From Candidatus Nitricoxidireducens bremensis (GTDB lineage: Bacteria > Pseudomonadota > Gammaproteobacteria > Burkholderiales > Rhodocyclaceae): DNA of 64,000 nt. The notes under the pieces were generated by a model. It did not search any database. It was not told where the DNA came from and worked only from the letters and a program-made list of their open reading frames with translations. Positions 1 through 8,989 of the stretch are shown here, piece by piece. The stretch is taken from NCBI GenBank assembly GCA_030247725.1, contig JAOTRT010000003.1, forward strand, positions 248,001 through 312,000, given 5' to 3'. The first letter of the stretch is position 1. Each line of letters begins with the position of its first letter. Position numbers and translations under genes: made by a program.

Positions 1-970
1 GGATGAAGTGCCGGATAATCACCGGGGACACGGATGCGGCGTTCTCCGCATCCAAATCGAAGACACAGATATAGGCGTTGAGCGGCGGTTCGACTGGCGC
101 CCCCGGCACGGCCTTCAGCCGCTTAATTCCCGGTGCCTCCTCTTCCAGTTCCGGCGCACCTAGAAACGGCTGCCAACTGTCCCACACCGATTGCGGAATG
201 GCCAGCACGGTTCCCGCCGCCGCCGATCCATTCCCGGCCAAACGAAACTTCAGAAGCATCTGGTAGAAGGTCCGCTTGAACACATTGGCGATGTTCGGAC
301 CCTCAACCCCCTGCCCCGTCCATCTCTGGAGATTGCTCCGGAGCGCGTCGGCGAAATCGTTCTCGTGCAAGCGGAGCCCGTCGCGCAAGTTGTTGACGGC
401 ATGTCGGTACGTGCCGTGGTAATCCATTGTCTGGAGCTCCAGGATGCCGTACCTGGAGACAACGAAGTCACCCCCACTGCCGGGCCGGATTTCAACGACC
501 GTGACATCAAAGGCCATTTCCGGTGATCGGGATGTTCCAATCACGGAGATTTCGCCCCCGAGCTTGTCTTGGAAGAACACGTAGCCGACGCCACTGGCAT
601 TGATGGCCTCGATGAGTTTCGCTCGCTCGGACTCATCTTTCAGGAGCGAGACCGGAACCGGCTCAACGGCCTCGGCAAGGCCAAAAATGAGCTGACAACC
701 GCGGCTCACGATTGCCGAGTTGATCACGCGATAGGGGCAGACGAGCCAGTCCTGACGCGGGCCGTTGCTCGAACTGCTGATGGTGCAGACGCCGCTGGAG
801 TTCGTGTTCTTGACGCAGTTCGTGCTGCGATGAAGCACATCGCTCAGAAATGCGCACTTACCGGCATTTTCTCCGGATACGGCTTCGACATCGAGCCTGA
901 CCAGCGGATAAATGCGCTGGCCGTACCACTCGCCAACGAAATTACTACCGCGACTGTTTGCCGTTGCCAT
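1..970 (-). CDS. NotI-family type II restriction endonuclease (C-terminus cut by window edge)
   Basis: The frame starts at the ATG at 970 and stays open to base 1, giving 323 visible residues; remembered NotI is about 383 aa, so roughly 60 residues are missing. The N-terminus (ANSRGSNFVGEWYGQRIYP), the segment QDWLVCPYR, the run ILELQTMDYHG and the run NVFKRTFYQM closely follow NotI. Four cysteines, C39, C52, C62 and C78, sit where NotI binds iron in a Cys4 site. The PD-(D/E)XK-type active site is visible as D155 and E178-x-Q180, the E-x-Q form known from NotI. The start overlaps the 3' end of the methylase gene by 26 bp, so the two are co-transcribed. Predicted target GCGGCCGC is inference from homology. 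This gene is easy to miss because it runs off the window and the other frames contain short decoy ORFs. Confidence 0.88.
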   Translation of the reverse strand, partial: MATANSRGSNFVGEWYGQRIYPLVRLDVEAVSGENAGKCAFLSDVLHRSTNCVKNTNSSGVCTISSSSNGPRQDWLVCPYRVINSAIVSRGCQLIFGLAEAVEPVPVSLLKDESERAKLIEAINASGVGYVFFQDKLGGEISVIGTSRSPEMAFDVTVVEIRPGSGGDFVVSRYGILELQTMDYHGTYRHAVNNLRDGLRLHENDFADALRSNLQRWTGQGVEGPNIANVFKRTFYQMLLKFRLAGNGSAAAGTVLAIPQSVWDSWQPFLGAPELEEEAPGIKRLKAVPGAPVEPPLNAYICVFDLDAENAASVSPVIIRHFI

Positions 971-1904
971 TGAACTTGGCCTCTTGAAGCTGCACAAAGC
1001 TTGGCTGCGCGTCGAAACCTATGGCCATCCTGCCGTGTTCAAGCGCAACCTCCAAGGTACGACCGGTTCCGGAGAACGGGTCGAGAACAACGCCGCCGGG
1101 GGGGCACGACGTCAGGATGCGCGGCTCGACAAGATCGCGTGGAAAAGTGGCGCTATGGCCCGCCTCGCCCGGAGCGACATTGACCGTCACAACATCGCCT
1201 GCACGCGGCTCGGCGTGACCGAGTTGATAGTAGTAAGCAGGCCGCCCCGATGACGGCTTCCTCACAAAATGGAAGAAATGCTCATGCACATTGCGCAGCC
1301 GGTCGCCTTCCGGTCGGGGAACGGCATTGGGCTTATGCCAGATGACATCGTTCCGCAGAATCCAGCCCAACTCCTGCATGGCAATTGCGTAGCGGGCGGG
1401 GATCAACAGGAGGTTCTTCTCCTGGCGGATACCGCCAAGAGGCGTCTTGCGGCGCTGGCGATACGCCGAACCAAGGCCCTGGCGCCCCTTGTCGCGGATG
1501 CTCGCCCACCGGGCAAAGTAGGTATCGCCAATGTTCACCCACATCGATCCGCCGGGCTTCAGGCATCGCTTCGCCTTGTCGAGAATCTGCGCCAAGTGTT
1601 GAACGAACCACTCGGGGTAGGGTTCAAGACCGAGCAGCCCCCCCTGCCGCCGATACCATTCATAGCCCGGACTAACTTGGCCGATCTTCCTCACCGTCGG
1701 AATGTCGTTGAAGTAGTCCCAGTTATGTGGCAGCCCATAGTCCCGATGGCCCCAGTACGGCGGACTGGTGATGATGAGATCGACGGACTCCTCGCGAAGC
1801 TGGTCGAGTAGATCGAATGCATCGCCCTGGCGGACATCGGCGACCCGCCTCTTCGGCGTCTCTCGATGGCGCTTTACCGGGACGGCGGCGATCTGATTTT
1901 CCAT
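945..1904 (-). CDS. Beta-class DNA methyltransferase, probably N4-cytosine, partner of the NotI-like nuclease
   Basis: The protein is 319 aa. Catalytic motif IV is TSPPYW at residues 46-51 and the AdoMet-binding motif I is DPFSGTG at 275-281. Motif IV preceding motif I defines the beta class, and the SPPY form favours N4-cytosine methylation. It should protect the host from the nuclease encoded immediately downstream, whose start lies inside the last 26 bp of this gene. I chose the ATG at 1904; a longer frame runs to 2111 but would overlap the exonuclease III gene and has no methylase-like sequence there. The gene and its partner look less G+C-rich than the flanking genes, which fits horizontal acquisition. 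Confidence 0.88.
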   Translation of the reverse strand: MENQIAAVPVKRHRETPKRRVADVRQGDAFDLLDQLREESVDLIITSPPYWGHRDYGLPHNWDYFNDIPTVRKIGQVSPGYEWYRRQGGLLGLEPYPEWFVQHLAQILDKAKRCLKPGGSMWVNIGDTYFARWASIRDKGRQGLGSAYRQRRKTPLGGIRQEKNLLLIPARYAIAMQELGWILRNDVIWHKPNAVPRPEGDRLRNVHEHFFHFVRKPSSGRPAYYYQLGHAEPRAGDVVTVNVAPGEAGHSATFPRDLVEPRILTSCPPGGVVLDPFSGTGRTLEVALEHGRMAIGFDAQPSFVQLQEAKFNGNGKQSR

Positions 1905-1910
1905 GCGGCA

Positions 1911-1916
1911 ATTGTA
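1911..1916 (-). promoter_or_regulatory. Candidate -10 element of the methylase, possibly leaderless transcript
   Basis: Read on the minus strand this is TACAAT, ending only six bases before the methylase ATG at 1904, so initiation would fall at or next to the start codon. No convincing -35 is seen at the usual distance. A leaderless methylase mRNA would resemble several known restriction-modification systems, but this is inference. Confidence 0.3.
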
Positions 1917-1951
1917 CAGACCCGGGAATGTGCATGCGCTCGCGCTCAAGG

Positions 1952-2728
1952 CTACCAGTCGTAATCCACCGTCAGCGGCGCGTGGTCGCTGAAGCGCTGT
2001 TCCTTGTACACCCCGGCCGCAACGGCCTTGGCGGCGATGCCGGGCGTGGCGAGCTGGTAGTCGATGCGCCACCCCACGTTCTTCGCCCAGGCCTGGCCCC
2101 GGTTCGACCACCAGGTGTAGGCCTCGCCGCCGGCTTCCGGATAGAGGCGGCGATAGACGTCCACCCAGCCCAGTTCGTCGATGACGCGGGTCAGCCAGGC
2201 CCGTTCTTCCGGCAGGAAGCCGGAGTTCTTCCGGTTGGACTTCCAGTTCTTGAGGTCGATCTCCTTGTGGGCGATGTTCCAGTCGCCGCAGACGACGATC
2301 TCGCGGCCCTCCCGGCGCAGGGCGTCGAGCTGGGGATAGAAGAAGTCCATGAAGCGGAACTTGGCCTCCTGGCGCTCGGGGGAACTGGAACCCGAGGGCA
2401 GGTAGAGGGAGATGACCGACAGCGTCTCCCAGTCGGCCCTAAGATAGCGGCCTTCGGCGTCGAACTCGGCGTTGCCGATGCCTTCAACCACCCGCAGCGG
2501 CGGGCGCCGCGCATAGATGCCGACACCGCTGTAACCCTTCTTCTCGGCGCAGTGGAACCAACCCTGCAGGCCCGCCGGCGCGCGCATGGCATCCGTCAGA
2601 TCGGGCAACTGGGCCTTGAGCTCCTGCAGGCAGACGACGTCCGCCGACTGGCCGGCGAGCCACTCGAACATGCCCTTGGCGGCGGCGGAACGGATGCCGT
2701 TGAGATTCAGCGAGACGATTTTCAGCAC
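1952..2728 (-). CDS. xth: Exodeoxyribonuclease III (base-excision-repair AP endonuclease)
   Basis: This 258-aa protein has the exonuclease III fold signature: N-terminal MLKIVSLNLNGIRSA, the metal-binding glutamate in LQELKAQ, the catalytic CGDWNIAHKEIDLKN and the C-terminal RIDYQL and SDHAPLTVDY. It acts on abasic sites and 3' ends in DNA repair. Length is normal for the family. It lies upstream of the restriction pair on the same strand with a 47-bp gap, and diverges from the response regulator at 2965. Nothing suggests a functional link to the restriction genes. Confidence 0.95.
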   Translation of the reverse strand: MLKIVSLNLNGIRSAAAKGMFEWLAGQSADVVCLQELKAQLPDLTDAMRAPAGLQGWFHCAEKKGYSGVGIYARRPPLRVVEGIGNAEFDAEGRYLRADWETLSVISLYLPSGSSSPERQEAKFRFMDFFYPQLDALRREGREIVVCGDWNIAHKEIDLKNWKSNRKNSGFLPEERAWLTRVIDELGWVDVYRRLYPEAGGEAYTWWSNRGQAWAKNVGWRIDYQLATPGIAAKAVAAGVYKEQRFSDHAPLTVDYDW

Positions 2729-2964
2729 TGGGATTTTCCTTCTGCGGCGAGCGCCGCATTATGGGCCAAGCCAAGAGGGCGGCGCACGCCTTGGGCAGAC
2801 GCATCCCGTTCTGTCGGTGACCCTCGACAGGGTCCCCGGTGCGGTAATGCGACAGCCCGGTGCCGGGTCGTCGCCATTGCGATACGGACGGGCTTGAAAA
2901 GCTGTAATACTTAAGTCATGCTTCGGGCCTTCCGCCACGTCCCCACGGAAATCACAGGCTGCCC

Positions 2965-3615
2965 GTGAAAAAGATTCTCATCGTCGACGACCATCTGATA
3001 GTCCGGCAGGGCCTCAAACAGTTCATCAACGGTTTGGGCCAGCTGACCGTCGGCGGCGAGGCGGGCACCGGGACCCAGGCCCTGCAGCTGCTCAGCGCCG
3101 AAAGCTGGGACATGGTCGTGCTGGACCTCTCCCTCAAGGACGTGAACGGCCTCGAACTCCTGAAGACCATCCGGCGGCAATATCCGGCGTTGCCGGTGCT
3201 GATCCTCACGGCCCACGGCGAGAACAGCCATGCCCTGGCGGCCATCCGCGGCGGCGCCGCCGGCTACATCACCAAGGACAGCCCCACCGAGGAACTCCAG
3301 CTGGCCCTGCTGCGCGTGGCCGGCGGCCAGACCTATCTGGGTCCCCAGCTGACCCAGCTCCTGGCGAACGGCCTGCACCAGAACAGCACCAGCCTCCAGC
3401 CGGCCCACGAATCCCTCTCGAAGCGGGAGTTCGAAGTCCTGCTGCGCCTGGGCCGCGGCACCCCCCTCACGCGCATCGCCGAGCAGCTCAGTCTGAACGC
3501 CAAGACCGTGAGCACCTACCGGGCGCGCATCATGGACAAGCTTTCCCTCCAGTCCAACGCCGACATCGTCCGCTACGTGGACCAGCACGGCCTGGACCCC
3601 GGCGGCTGCGCCTGA
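2965..3615 (+). CDS. NarL/FixJ-type two-component response regulator
   Basis: The 216-aa protein has an N-terminal receiver domain (residues 1-120) with acidic residues D8 and D9, phospho-acceptor D54 in VVLDLSLKD and K104 in YITKD. A LuxR-type helix-turn-helix follows at about 148-205 (LSKREFEVLLRL, AKTVSTYRARIMDKL). The start codon is GTG; the following residues KKILIVDDH are the canonical receiver start, which fixes the choice. No kinase is directly adjacent; the hybrid kinase at 5980 is the nearest candidate partner. Target genes cannot be deduced, though a small TAGG/CCTA palindrome lies just downstream. Confidence 0.9.
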   Translation: MKKILIVDDHLIVRQGLKQFINGLGQLTVGGEAGTGTQALQLLSAESWDMVVLDLSLKDVNGLELLKTIRRQYPALPVLILTAHGENSHALAAIRGGAAGYITKDSPTEELQLALLRVAGGQTYLGPQLTQLLANGLHQNSTSLQPAHESLSKREFEVLLRLGRGTPLTRIAEQLSLNAKTVSTYRARIMDKLSLQSNADIVRYVDQHGLDPGGCA

Positions 3616-3631
3616 GGCTCCCGGCCTCCGC

Positions 3632-3647
3632 GTAGGCCTTGCCCTAC
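3632..3647. promoter_or_regulatory. Short inverted repeat downstream of the NarL-type gene
   Basis: GTAGG and CCTAC are separated by six bases, 17 bp after the regulator's stop codon and about 150 bp before the next small ORF. It could be an operator for a LuxR-type dimer or a weak stem. The 180-bp gap 3616-3795 holds nothing else that I can recognise. Confidence 0.2.
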
Positions 3648-3795
3648 AAAGCCCGCGAAGTTCTCCGACGCAAGTCGCCGCGTCCCGCTATATGCGGTTC
3701 GCTGCTTTCCATGCAGTCTTCATGGTGCGCACCGCCGCGCCGGATGACCGCAGACCCGTCCCGGCCGATCCGGCGGATGCGCGAAAGGGGCTCCC

Positions 3796-4029
3796 ATGAA
3801 AATGTCGACTCACGAATATTCCTTCCTGATCCTGACCCTCGTCGCCGGGCTGGATCTGCTCGCCGCCGTGATGACCAGCATCCCTGACGGGATCGTCGGC
3901 GGCGTCCTCGTCGCCTGCCTGGCCCTGATGATGGTCCTCGAAACCTCGGCGGCGAGGAGTATCGCGGCACCGGCAGGCGAAGCCCCCGCCGGGGAAGCGC
4001 CGGACCTGGGCCGTGCTTCCCATGATTGA
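3796..4029 (+). CDS. Small hypothetical membrane protein
   Basis: A 77-aa ORF with two hydrophobic stretches (about residues 8-25 and 32-49) and an alanine/proline/glutamate-rich tail. A good ribosome site (GAAAGGGG) lies just before the ATG. It sits between the NarL-type regulator and the HD-GYP protein on the same strand. I do not recognise the family. Both the membrane segments and the upstream site argue that it is real, but the short length leaves doubt. Confidence 0.5.
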   Translation: MKMSTHEYSFLILTLVAGLDLLAAVMTSIPDGIVGGVLVACLALMMVLETSAARSIAAPAGEAPAGEAPDLGRASHD

Positions 4030-4116
4030 CACCAGTTTCGGTCTCACTCCTCCTTGGCCGAATGCCGGCGCGCCATGCGCCGGCAGCTTTTCTTCCTGCA
4101 CCGGACCGTCGCCGAT

Positions 4117-4155
4117 GCCCGGGCAGGCCCCCCAGAACTAGGGGCCTGTCCGGGC
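4117..4155. terminator. Long hairpin between the small membrane gene and the HD-GYP gene
   Basis: Two 15-base arms (4117-4131 and 4141-4155) pair with a single G-T type mismatch around a nine-base loop. No T-tract follows on either side, so it is not a textbook intrinsic terminator. It may mark the end of the upstream transcript or shape the leader of the HD-GYP mRNA, whose ATG is 43 bases further on. The rest of 4030-4197 shows no gene. Confidence 0.4.
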
Positions 4156-4197
4156 ATGGGGTGACGGCGGGTCTCGATGCCAGCGCGGAGGTCGCGC

Positions 4198-5832
4198 ATG
4201 AAAAACGAATTCCACGTCAGTCTCAAACAGTTCGTCCTCTCCCTGTCCCAGGCCCTGGACCTCATCAATCCGTCCATGGCCGACTATCACAAGCGGGTGG
4301 CCTATATCGCCGTGCGCGTGGCGGAAGCCGCCAAGGTCACCGGACGCTTCAAGGAGGACCTGGTGGTGGCCGCCGCCCTGCACGACATCGGTTCCCTGTC
4401 CTGCCATCACCCCGAGGGCGTGGGTGCCCCCGAGTTCCGGGTGCGCGGCGCCCATGTGGGCTACCGGCTGCTGCACAAGTTCAAGCCCTTCCGCGCCTCG
4501 GCCCGCATCGTGCGTTTTCAGAACGTGCTCTGGGCCAACGGGGAGAACCGCGAGGTGAACGGCGAGATCGTTCCCATGGGCAGCCACATCGTCCATCTGG
4601 CCAAGTTCGTCAATTCCAGCCTGGACCGCTCCCAGCCCGTCCTCATGCAGGCGGACGACCTTTGCGAACGCCTCATGGGCTGCCGCGGACACACCCTGAT
4701 GCCCGAATACGTGGACGCCTTCCTCAAGGTATCGTCCAACGACGCCTTCTGGCTCGATCTGGACGATCCCCAGCTGCTGCAGCTGATGGCCCAGCGCACC
4801 CCCTTCTCCCACATCGAGCTGGACATGGACGGGCTGCAGGACTTCGCCGAGCTGCTGGCCCAGATCATCGACTTCCGCAGCCGCTTCACGGCCACCCATT
4901 CCAGCGGCGTGGCCGCCAGCGCCGCCACCCTGGCCCAGCTCTTCGGCCTGCCCGAGGCGGACTGCAAGCGCATCCAGGTGGCCGGCTACCTGCACGACCT
5001 CGGCAAGCTGGCGATCCCCGCCGAGCTGCTGGAGAAGAACGGCAAGCTCACCGCTGCCGAATGGCAGGTGGTGCGCGCCCATCCCTATTATTCCTACCGC
5101 ATCCTCGGCGCCATCCAGGGACTGGAGGACATCGCCCTGTGGACCGGCGCCCACCACGAGAGCCTGCGCGGCACCGGCTACCCGTTCCGCGCCGGCCACG
5201 ACGGCATTCCCCTGGAGGCGCGCATCCTGACCATCGCCGACATCTTCACGGCGCTGACGGAAGACCGGCCCTACCGGGCCGCCCTGGACCAGGCGGCGGT
5301 GCTGCCCATCCTCCTGAAGAAGGTGGAGGACTTCGAGATCGACCGCAAGGTCTTCCAGGTGCTGAAGGAAAACTACGCCGTCGTAAACTGCAGCCGCGTC
5401 GCCGCCCAGGTGGCCGCCCTGGAGGAATACCGCAGCTTCATGGAGGGCCTGACCCTGCTCGACCTCTCCGGGGCGCGGGCCGCCCACCTGGGCTGGAAGC
5501 GGCGCCTGCGCGACTATCTGGACGGACATGACAGTTTGTCGCGGGGCCAGCTGCTCAGCCACCGGGAATGCGACCTGGGCCGCTGGTACTACGGCGAGGG
5601 CCTGGCGGAATACGGCCATATCGTCGAGATGCACCGGCTCGAAGAACCCCATGCGGCCCTCCACCGGCTCATCGGCGCCCTGGTGGACCACAAGGAGAAC
5701 CGCCGCCACGACGATGCCGAGGCCTGCTTCGCCCAGGTGGAACCCCTTTCCCGCCGGATCGTGGAACTGCTGGGGGCGATAGAGCACAAGGCCTCCCAGG
5801 CCATCTCGGAAAACCTGCTGGCGCTGCATTGA
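4198..5832 (+). CDS. Tandem HD / HD-GYP protein with C-terminal zinc-binding CZB domain
   Basis: The 544-aa protein carries a first HD domain with H62-D63 (ALHDIGSLS) and a second HD-GYP domain with H266-D267 (YLHDLGKL), the HHE run in GAHHESLRG and GYP at 327-329. HD-GYP domains hydrolyse cyclic di-GMP. At about 450-535 is a CZB-like segment: HRECDLGRWYYGEG followed by spaced histidines, the H/C/H/H pattern that binds zinc in chemoreceptors and diguanylate cyclases. No membrane segment is seen, so it is probably cytoplasmic. The ATG at 4198 follows GGAGG by seven bases, better than the upstream in-frame ATG at 4177. Zinc-gated c-di-GMP breakdown is an inference. Confidence 0.82.
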   Translation: MKNEFHVSLKQFVLSLSQALDLINPSMADYHKRVAYIAVRVAEAAKVTGRFKEDLVVAAALHDIGSLSCHHPEGVGAPEFRVRGAHVGYRLLHKFKPFRASARIVRFQNVLWANGENREVNGEIVPMGSHIVHLAKFVNSSLDRSQPVLMQADDLCERLMGCRGHTLMPEYVDAFLKVSSNDAFWLDLDDPQLLQLMAQRTPFSHIELDMDGLQDFAELLAQIIDFRSRFTATHSSGVAASAATLAQLFGLPEADCKRIQVAGYLHDLGKLAIPAELLEKNGKLTAAEWQVVRAHPYYSYRILGAIQGLEDIALWTGAHHESLRGTGYPFRAGHDGIPLEARILTIADIFTALTEDRPYRAALDQAAVLPILLKKVEDFEIDRKVFQVLKENYAVVNCSRVAAQVAALEEYRSFMEGLTLLDLSGARAAHLGWKRRLRDYLDGHDSLSRGQLLSHRECDLGRWYYGEGLAEYGHIVEMHRLEEPHAALHRLIGALVDHKENRRHDDAEACFAQVEPLSRRIVELLGAIEHKASQAISENLLALH

Positions 5833-5979
5833 CCGACAATGGCAGCCGAGGTCTCCCGACGGCCGGCCGATTCGCCAGGGGAAGCGCCCGGTGATCGTGA
5901 AATTTCTGCACACCCCCCGCCGGGGCCGACACTACAATCGGGCAACCGCGTCCCCACCCCCGACGTAAGCGCCCAACCG

Positions 5980-8232
5980 ATGCCCATCGCCGACACCCCG
6001 CTCCTGTTCGGACAAAGCGCCCTCCAGCGCTACGCCCTCGCCCTGGGCATCGTCCTCGCGGCACTGGCCGTCCGCCTGGCAATACTCCCCATTGAAGCAG
6101 GGCTGCCCTACGTGACCTTCTATCCCGGCATCGCCGTGGCCGCCTTTCTCTGCGGCACCGGCCCGACGCTCATGGTCATCCTGCTGTCCACCGTCGTCAG
6201 CGGCACCCTGCTCGCCCACTCCCAGGGGCCGGGCGCCCACCTGCCGGTGGTGCTGACGGGCGCTGTTGCCTTCTTCCTTTCCTCCGCCACCATCTGGCTG
6301 GTCCTGCGCCATTTCCAGCAACGCCTCGCCGTGGCGGCGCCGGAGCGCCGCCGCATGGTCGCCGCCCTCCGGCAGGAACGGGCCCTGCTGGCCTCGGTCA
6401 TGGACACGACCGACGTGATGCTGGTGTACCTCGACACGAACTTCAACTTCGTCTGGGTCAACCAGGCCTATGCGGACACCTGCCGCAGGACACCGGAACA
6501 ACTGGTCGGCAAGAACCATTTCGCCCTCTACCCCGATGCGGAGAACGAGGCCATCTTCCGCGGCGTGCGCGATACCGGCAAGCCGGTCTTCTTCAAGGAC
6601 AAGCCCTTCGAATTCCCCGACCAGCCGGAGCGGGGCACCACCTACTGGGACTGGAGCCTGACGCCCCATCGGGAGCCGGACGGCCGCGTGACGGGCCTCG
6701 TCTTCAGTCTGCGGGAAACCACCGCCCACGTGCGGGCCGAACAGGCGGTCCGGGCAAGCGAAGCCAAGCTGAGCCTGCTCATCGAGCACGTGCCGGCCGG
6801 GATCGCCATGCTGGACCGCGAGATGCGCTACCTGGCGGTGAGCCGGCGCTTCCTCGCCGACTACCGACTGGGCGACGTGAGCGTCATCGGCCGCAGCCAC
6901 TACGAAGTCTTCCCCGAAATCCCGGACCGCTGGCGCGAACTCCACCGACGGGGCCTGGCGGGCGAGACCCTGAGCTGCGAGGAAGACCCGTTCGTGCGCC
7001 AGGACGGCCGCGTGGATTGGGTGCGCTGGGAAATCCAGCCCTGGCGCGATGCGGCGGGGAAGATCGGCGGCATCATCGTGTTCAACGAGGATGTGACGGC
7101 CCACAAGCAGGCGGAAAGCGCCCTCAAGGCGGCGAAGATCGAGGCCGAGCGCGCCAACGAGGCCAAATCCCGCTTCCTCGGCGCCGTCAGCCACGACCTG
7201 CGGCAACCGATCTTCGCCATTTCCCTCTACGTGGACACCATCGAGACGAAGTTCGGCACGGCCGAGCCGGAAATGGTGACCAACCTCAAGGGCTGCGTCG
7301 CCACCCTCGGCGACATGCTGTCGAACCTGATGGACCTGTCCCGCTTCGACGCCGGCGCCGTCAAGGCCCATGTGCGCGACTTCGACGCGAACGCCGTGAT
7401 GGCGAAGATCGTCTCCTACCATGCGCCCCGCGCCCATGTGAAAGGGCTCCAGCTCCGGGTGGGGCGCTTCGACGGCCTCCACGGCCATACGGACCCGGTG
7501 CTGTTCCAGCGCATCCTGTCGAACCTGGTGGCGAACGCCCTGCGCTACACGGAGCGGGGCGGCGTCCTCATCGCTCCGCGGCGCCGGAGCGGCAAATGGT
7601 GGATCGAGGTCTGGGACACGGGCATCGGCATCCCGGCGGACATGACCGGAGTGATCTTCGAGGAGTTCCGCCAACTGCCCCCGGTTCGCAACGACCAGCC
7701 CAGGGGAACGGGCATCGGCCTCACCATCGTCGCCCGCACGGCCGCCCTGCTGGGCCTGGAGGTGCGCGTGCGCAGCGTCGTCGGCAAGGGCTCCCTGTTC
7801 GCGGTGGAGCTGCCCCTCGGGGATGCGCCCGCAGCAATGGTCCCGCCCGACATGCATTGCCGGCCCTTGAGCATCGCCCTGGTGGAGGACAACCGTTCCG
7901 TGGCGGAAGCCCTCGCCCAGTTGCTGGAGGCCTCCGGCCACCGCGTCGTGACGGCGGCTTCCGGCGCCGGCATCGTCCCGCTGCTCGGCGCCGGCAAACC
8001 CGATCTGCTCCTCACCGATTATCGCCTCGCCGACGGGGAGACGGGCCTCGACGTGATCGCCGCCGTCCGCCGGGCCTGCGGCGACGACATCCCGGCCATC
8101 ATCCTGACGGGCGACACCGACACCAAGGCAACGGGCGCCGGGGCCCAGGGCAGGACACGGCTGCTGTACAAGCCGACGGACTTCGGCGTCCTCTGGCGGA
8201 ACATCGAGGAACTGCTGGCCGAAACCCGCTGA
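5980..8232 (+). CDS. Membrane hybrid sensor histidine kinase with PAS domains and receiver
   Basis: A 750-aa protein. Residues about 10-115 are hydrophobic and resemble the DUF4118/KdpD-type membrane sensor. Two PAS domains follow (about 130-255 and 260-380). The kinase core has phospho-acceptor H405 in SHDLRQP, the N-box [11 protein letters not shown] and G1-box DTGIGIP. A C-terminal receiver has EDN and D680 in [10 protein letters not shown]. The SHDLRQP form is typical of orphan hybrid kinases whose receiver is terminal. The start at 5980 puts the first membrane helix near the N-terminus; an upstream in-frame ATG at 5839 would add a proline-rich leader with no recognisable role. Likely part of a signalling set with the two regulators upstream. 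Confidence 0.87.
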   Translation: MPIADTPLLFGQSALQRYALALGIVLAALAVRLAILPIEAGLPYVTFYPGIAVAAFLCGTGPTLMVILLSTVVSGTLLAHSQGPGAHLPVVLTGAVAFFLSSATIWLVLRHFQQRLAVAAPERRRMVAALRQERALLASVMDTTDVMLVYLDTNFNFVWVNQAYADTCRRTPEQLVGKNHFALYPDAENEAIFRGVRDTGKPVFFKDKPFEFPDQPERGTTYWDWSLTPHREPDGRVTGLVFSLRETTAHVRAEQAVRASEAKLSLLIEHVPAGIAMLDREMRYLAVSRRFLADYRLGDVSVIGRSHYEVFPEIPDRWRELHRRGLAGETLSCEEDPFVRQDGRVDWVRWEIQPWRDAAGKIGGIIVFNEDVTAHKQAESALKAAKIEAERANEAKSRFLGAVSHDLRQPIFAISLYVDTIETKFGTAEPEMVTNLKGCVATLGDMLSNLMDLSRFDAGAVKAHVRDFDANAVMAKIVSYHAPRAHVKGLQLRVGRFDGLHGHTDPVLFQRILSNLVANALRYTERGGVLIAPRRRSGKWWIEVWDTGIGIPADMTGVIFEEFRQLPPVRNDQPRGTGIGLTIVARTAALLGLEVRVRSVVGKGSLFAVELPLGDAPAAMVPPDMHCRPLSIALVEDNRSVAEALAQLLEASGHRVVTAASGAGIVPLLGAGKPDLLLTDYRLADGETGLDVIAAVRRACGDDIPAIILTGDTDTKATGAGAQGRTRLLYKPTDFGVLWRNIEELLAETR

Positions 8233-8305
8233 CGGCGCACCCCGCCGCCGGCTGCGGCACTTCCGGGCCGCGGCGGGACGACGCCGAGCATGTAGAATTC
8301 CTGCC

Positions 8306-8989
8306 ATGACGAATCCCGCCCCCCTTCCGAAGAATCAGGCCGAGGCCCGCCAGGGCCTGAGCCGCGATTTCATCGCCTTCGCCTGCGAGCGCGGCGTGCT
8401 GCGCTTCGGCGAGTTCAAGACCAAGGCCGGCCGCCTGAGCCCCTATTTCTTCAACGCCGGCCTCTTCAGCGACGGCGCCGCCCTCGGCCGGCTCTGCGAC
8501 TTCTACGCCGAGGCCATCCTCGCCGCCGGCGTGGACTTCGACGTGCTGTTCGGCCCCGCCTACAAGGGCATTCCGTTGGCCGCCGGCACGGCCGTGGCGC
8601 TGGCCCGGCTCGGCCGCGACACGCCCTTCGCCTACAACCGCAAGGAAGCCAAAGACCACGGCGAAGGCGGCACCCTGGTGGGCGCGCCCCTCGCGGGCCG
8701 CGTGCTCATCATCGACGACGTGATCTCGGCCGGCACCTCGGTGCGGGAATCCGTCGAACTGATTCGCGGCGCCGGCGCCACGCCGGCCGGCGTCGTCATC
8801 GCCCTCGACCGGCAGGAGCGCGGCCAGGGCGAATTGTCGGCGGTGCAGGAGGTGGTGCGCGACTACGGCATCCCGGTGGTGCCGGTGGCCACGCTGGCCG
8901 ACCTGATCGCCTTTCTCTCCGGCCATCCGGAACTGGAACGCAAGCTCGCGGCCGTGCGCCGCTATCGGGAGGACTACGGTGTCGAATAA
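8306..8989 (+). CDS. pyrE: Orotate phosphoribosyltransferase
   Basis: The 227-aa enzyme converts orotate and PRPP to OMP in pyrimidine synthesis. The PRPP-binding motif [13 protein letters not shown] is intact, as are [17 protein letters not shown] and the catalytic-loop segment [12 protein letters not shown]. Length is normal. TAGAAT at 8293-8298 lies just seven bases before the ATG and could be a -10 driving a very short leader. The 3' end overlaps the next gene by 11 bp, so both are co-transcribed. Confidence 0.96.
   Translation: MTNPAPLPKNQAEARQGLSRDFIAFACERGVLRFGEFKTKAGRLSPYFFNAGLFSDGAALGRLCDFYAEAILAAGVDFDVLFGPAYKGIPLAAGTAVALARLGRDTPFAYNRKEAKDHGEGGTLVGAPLAGRVLIIDDVISAGTSVRESVELIRGAGATPAGVVIALDRQERGQGELSAVQEVVRDYGIPVVPVATLADLIAFLSGHPELERKLAAVRRYREDYGVE

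Noticed and set aside
250..540. 96-codon minus-strand frame at the left edge
   Set aside because: Out of frame with the nuclease and of unlikely composition; not a sign of a frameshift because the nuclease frame is open throughout.
191..973. Short plus-strand frames over the left edge
   Set aside because: The minus strand encodes the NotI-like nuclease without interruption to base 1; the plus-strand frames have no motifs.
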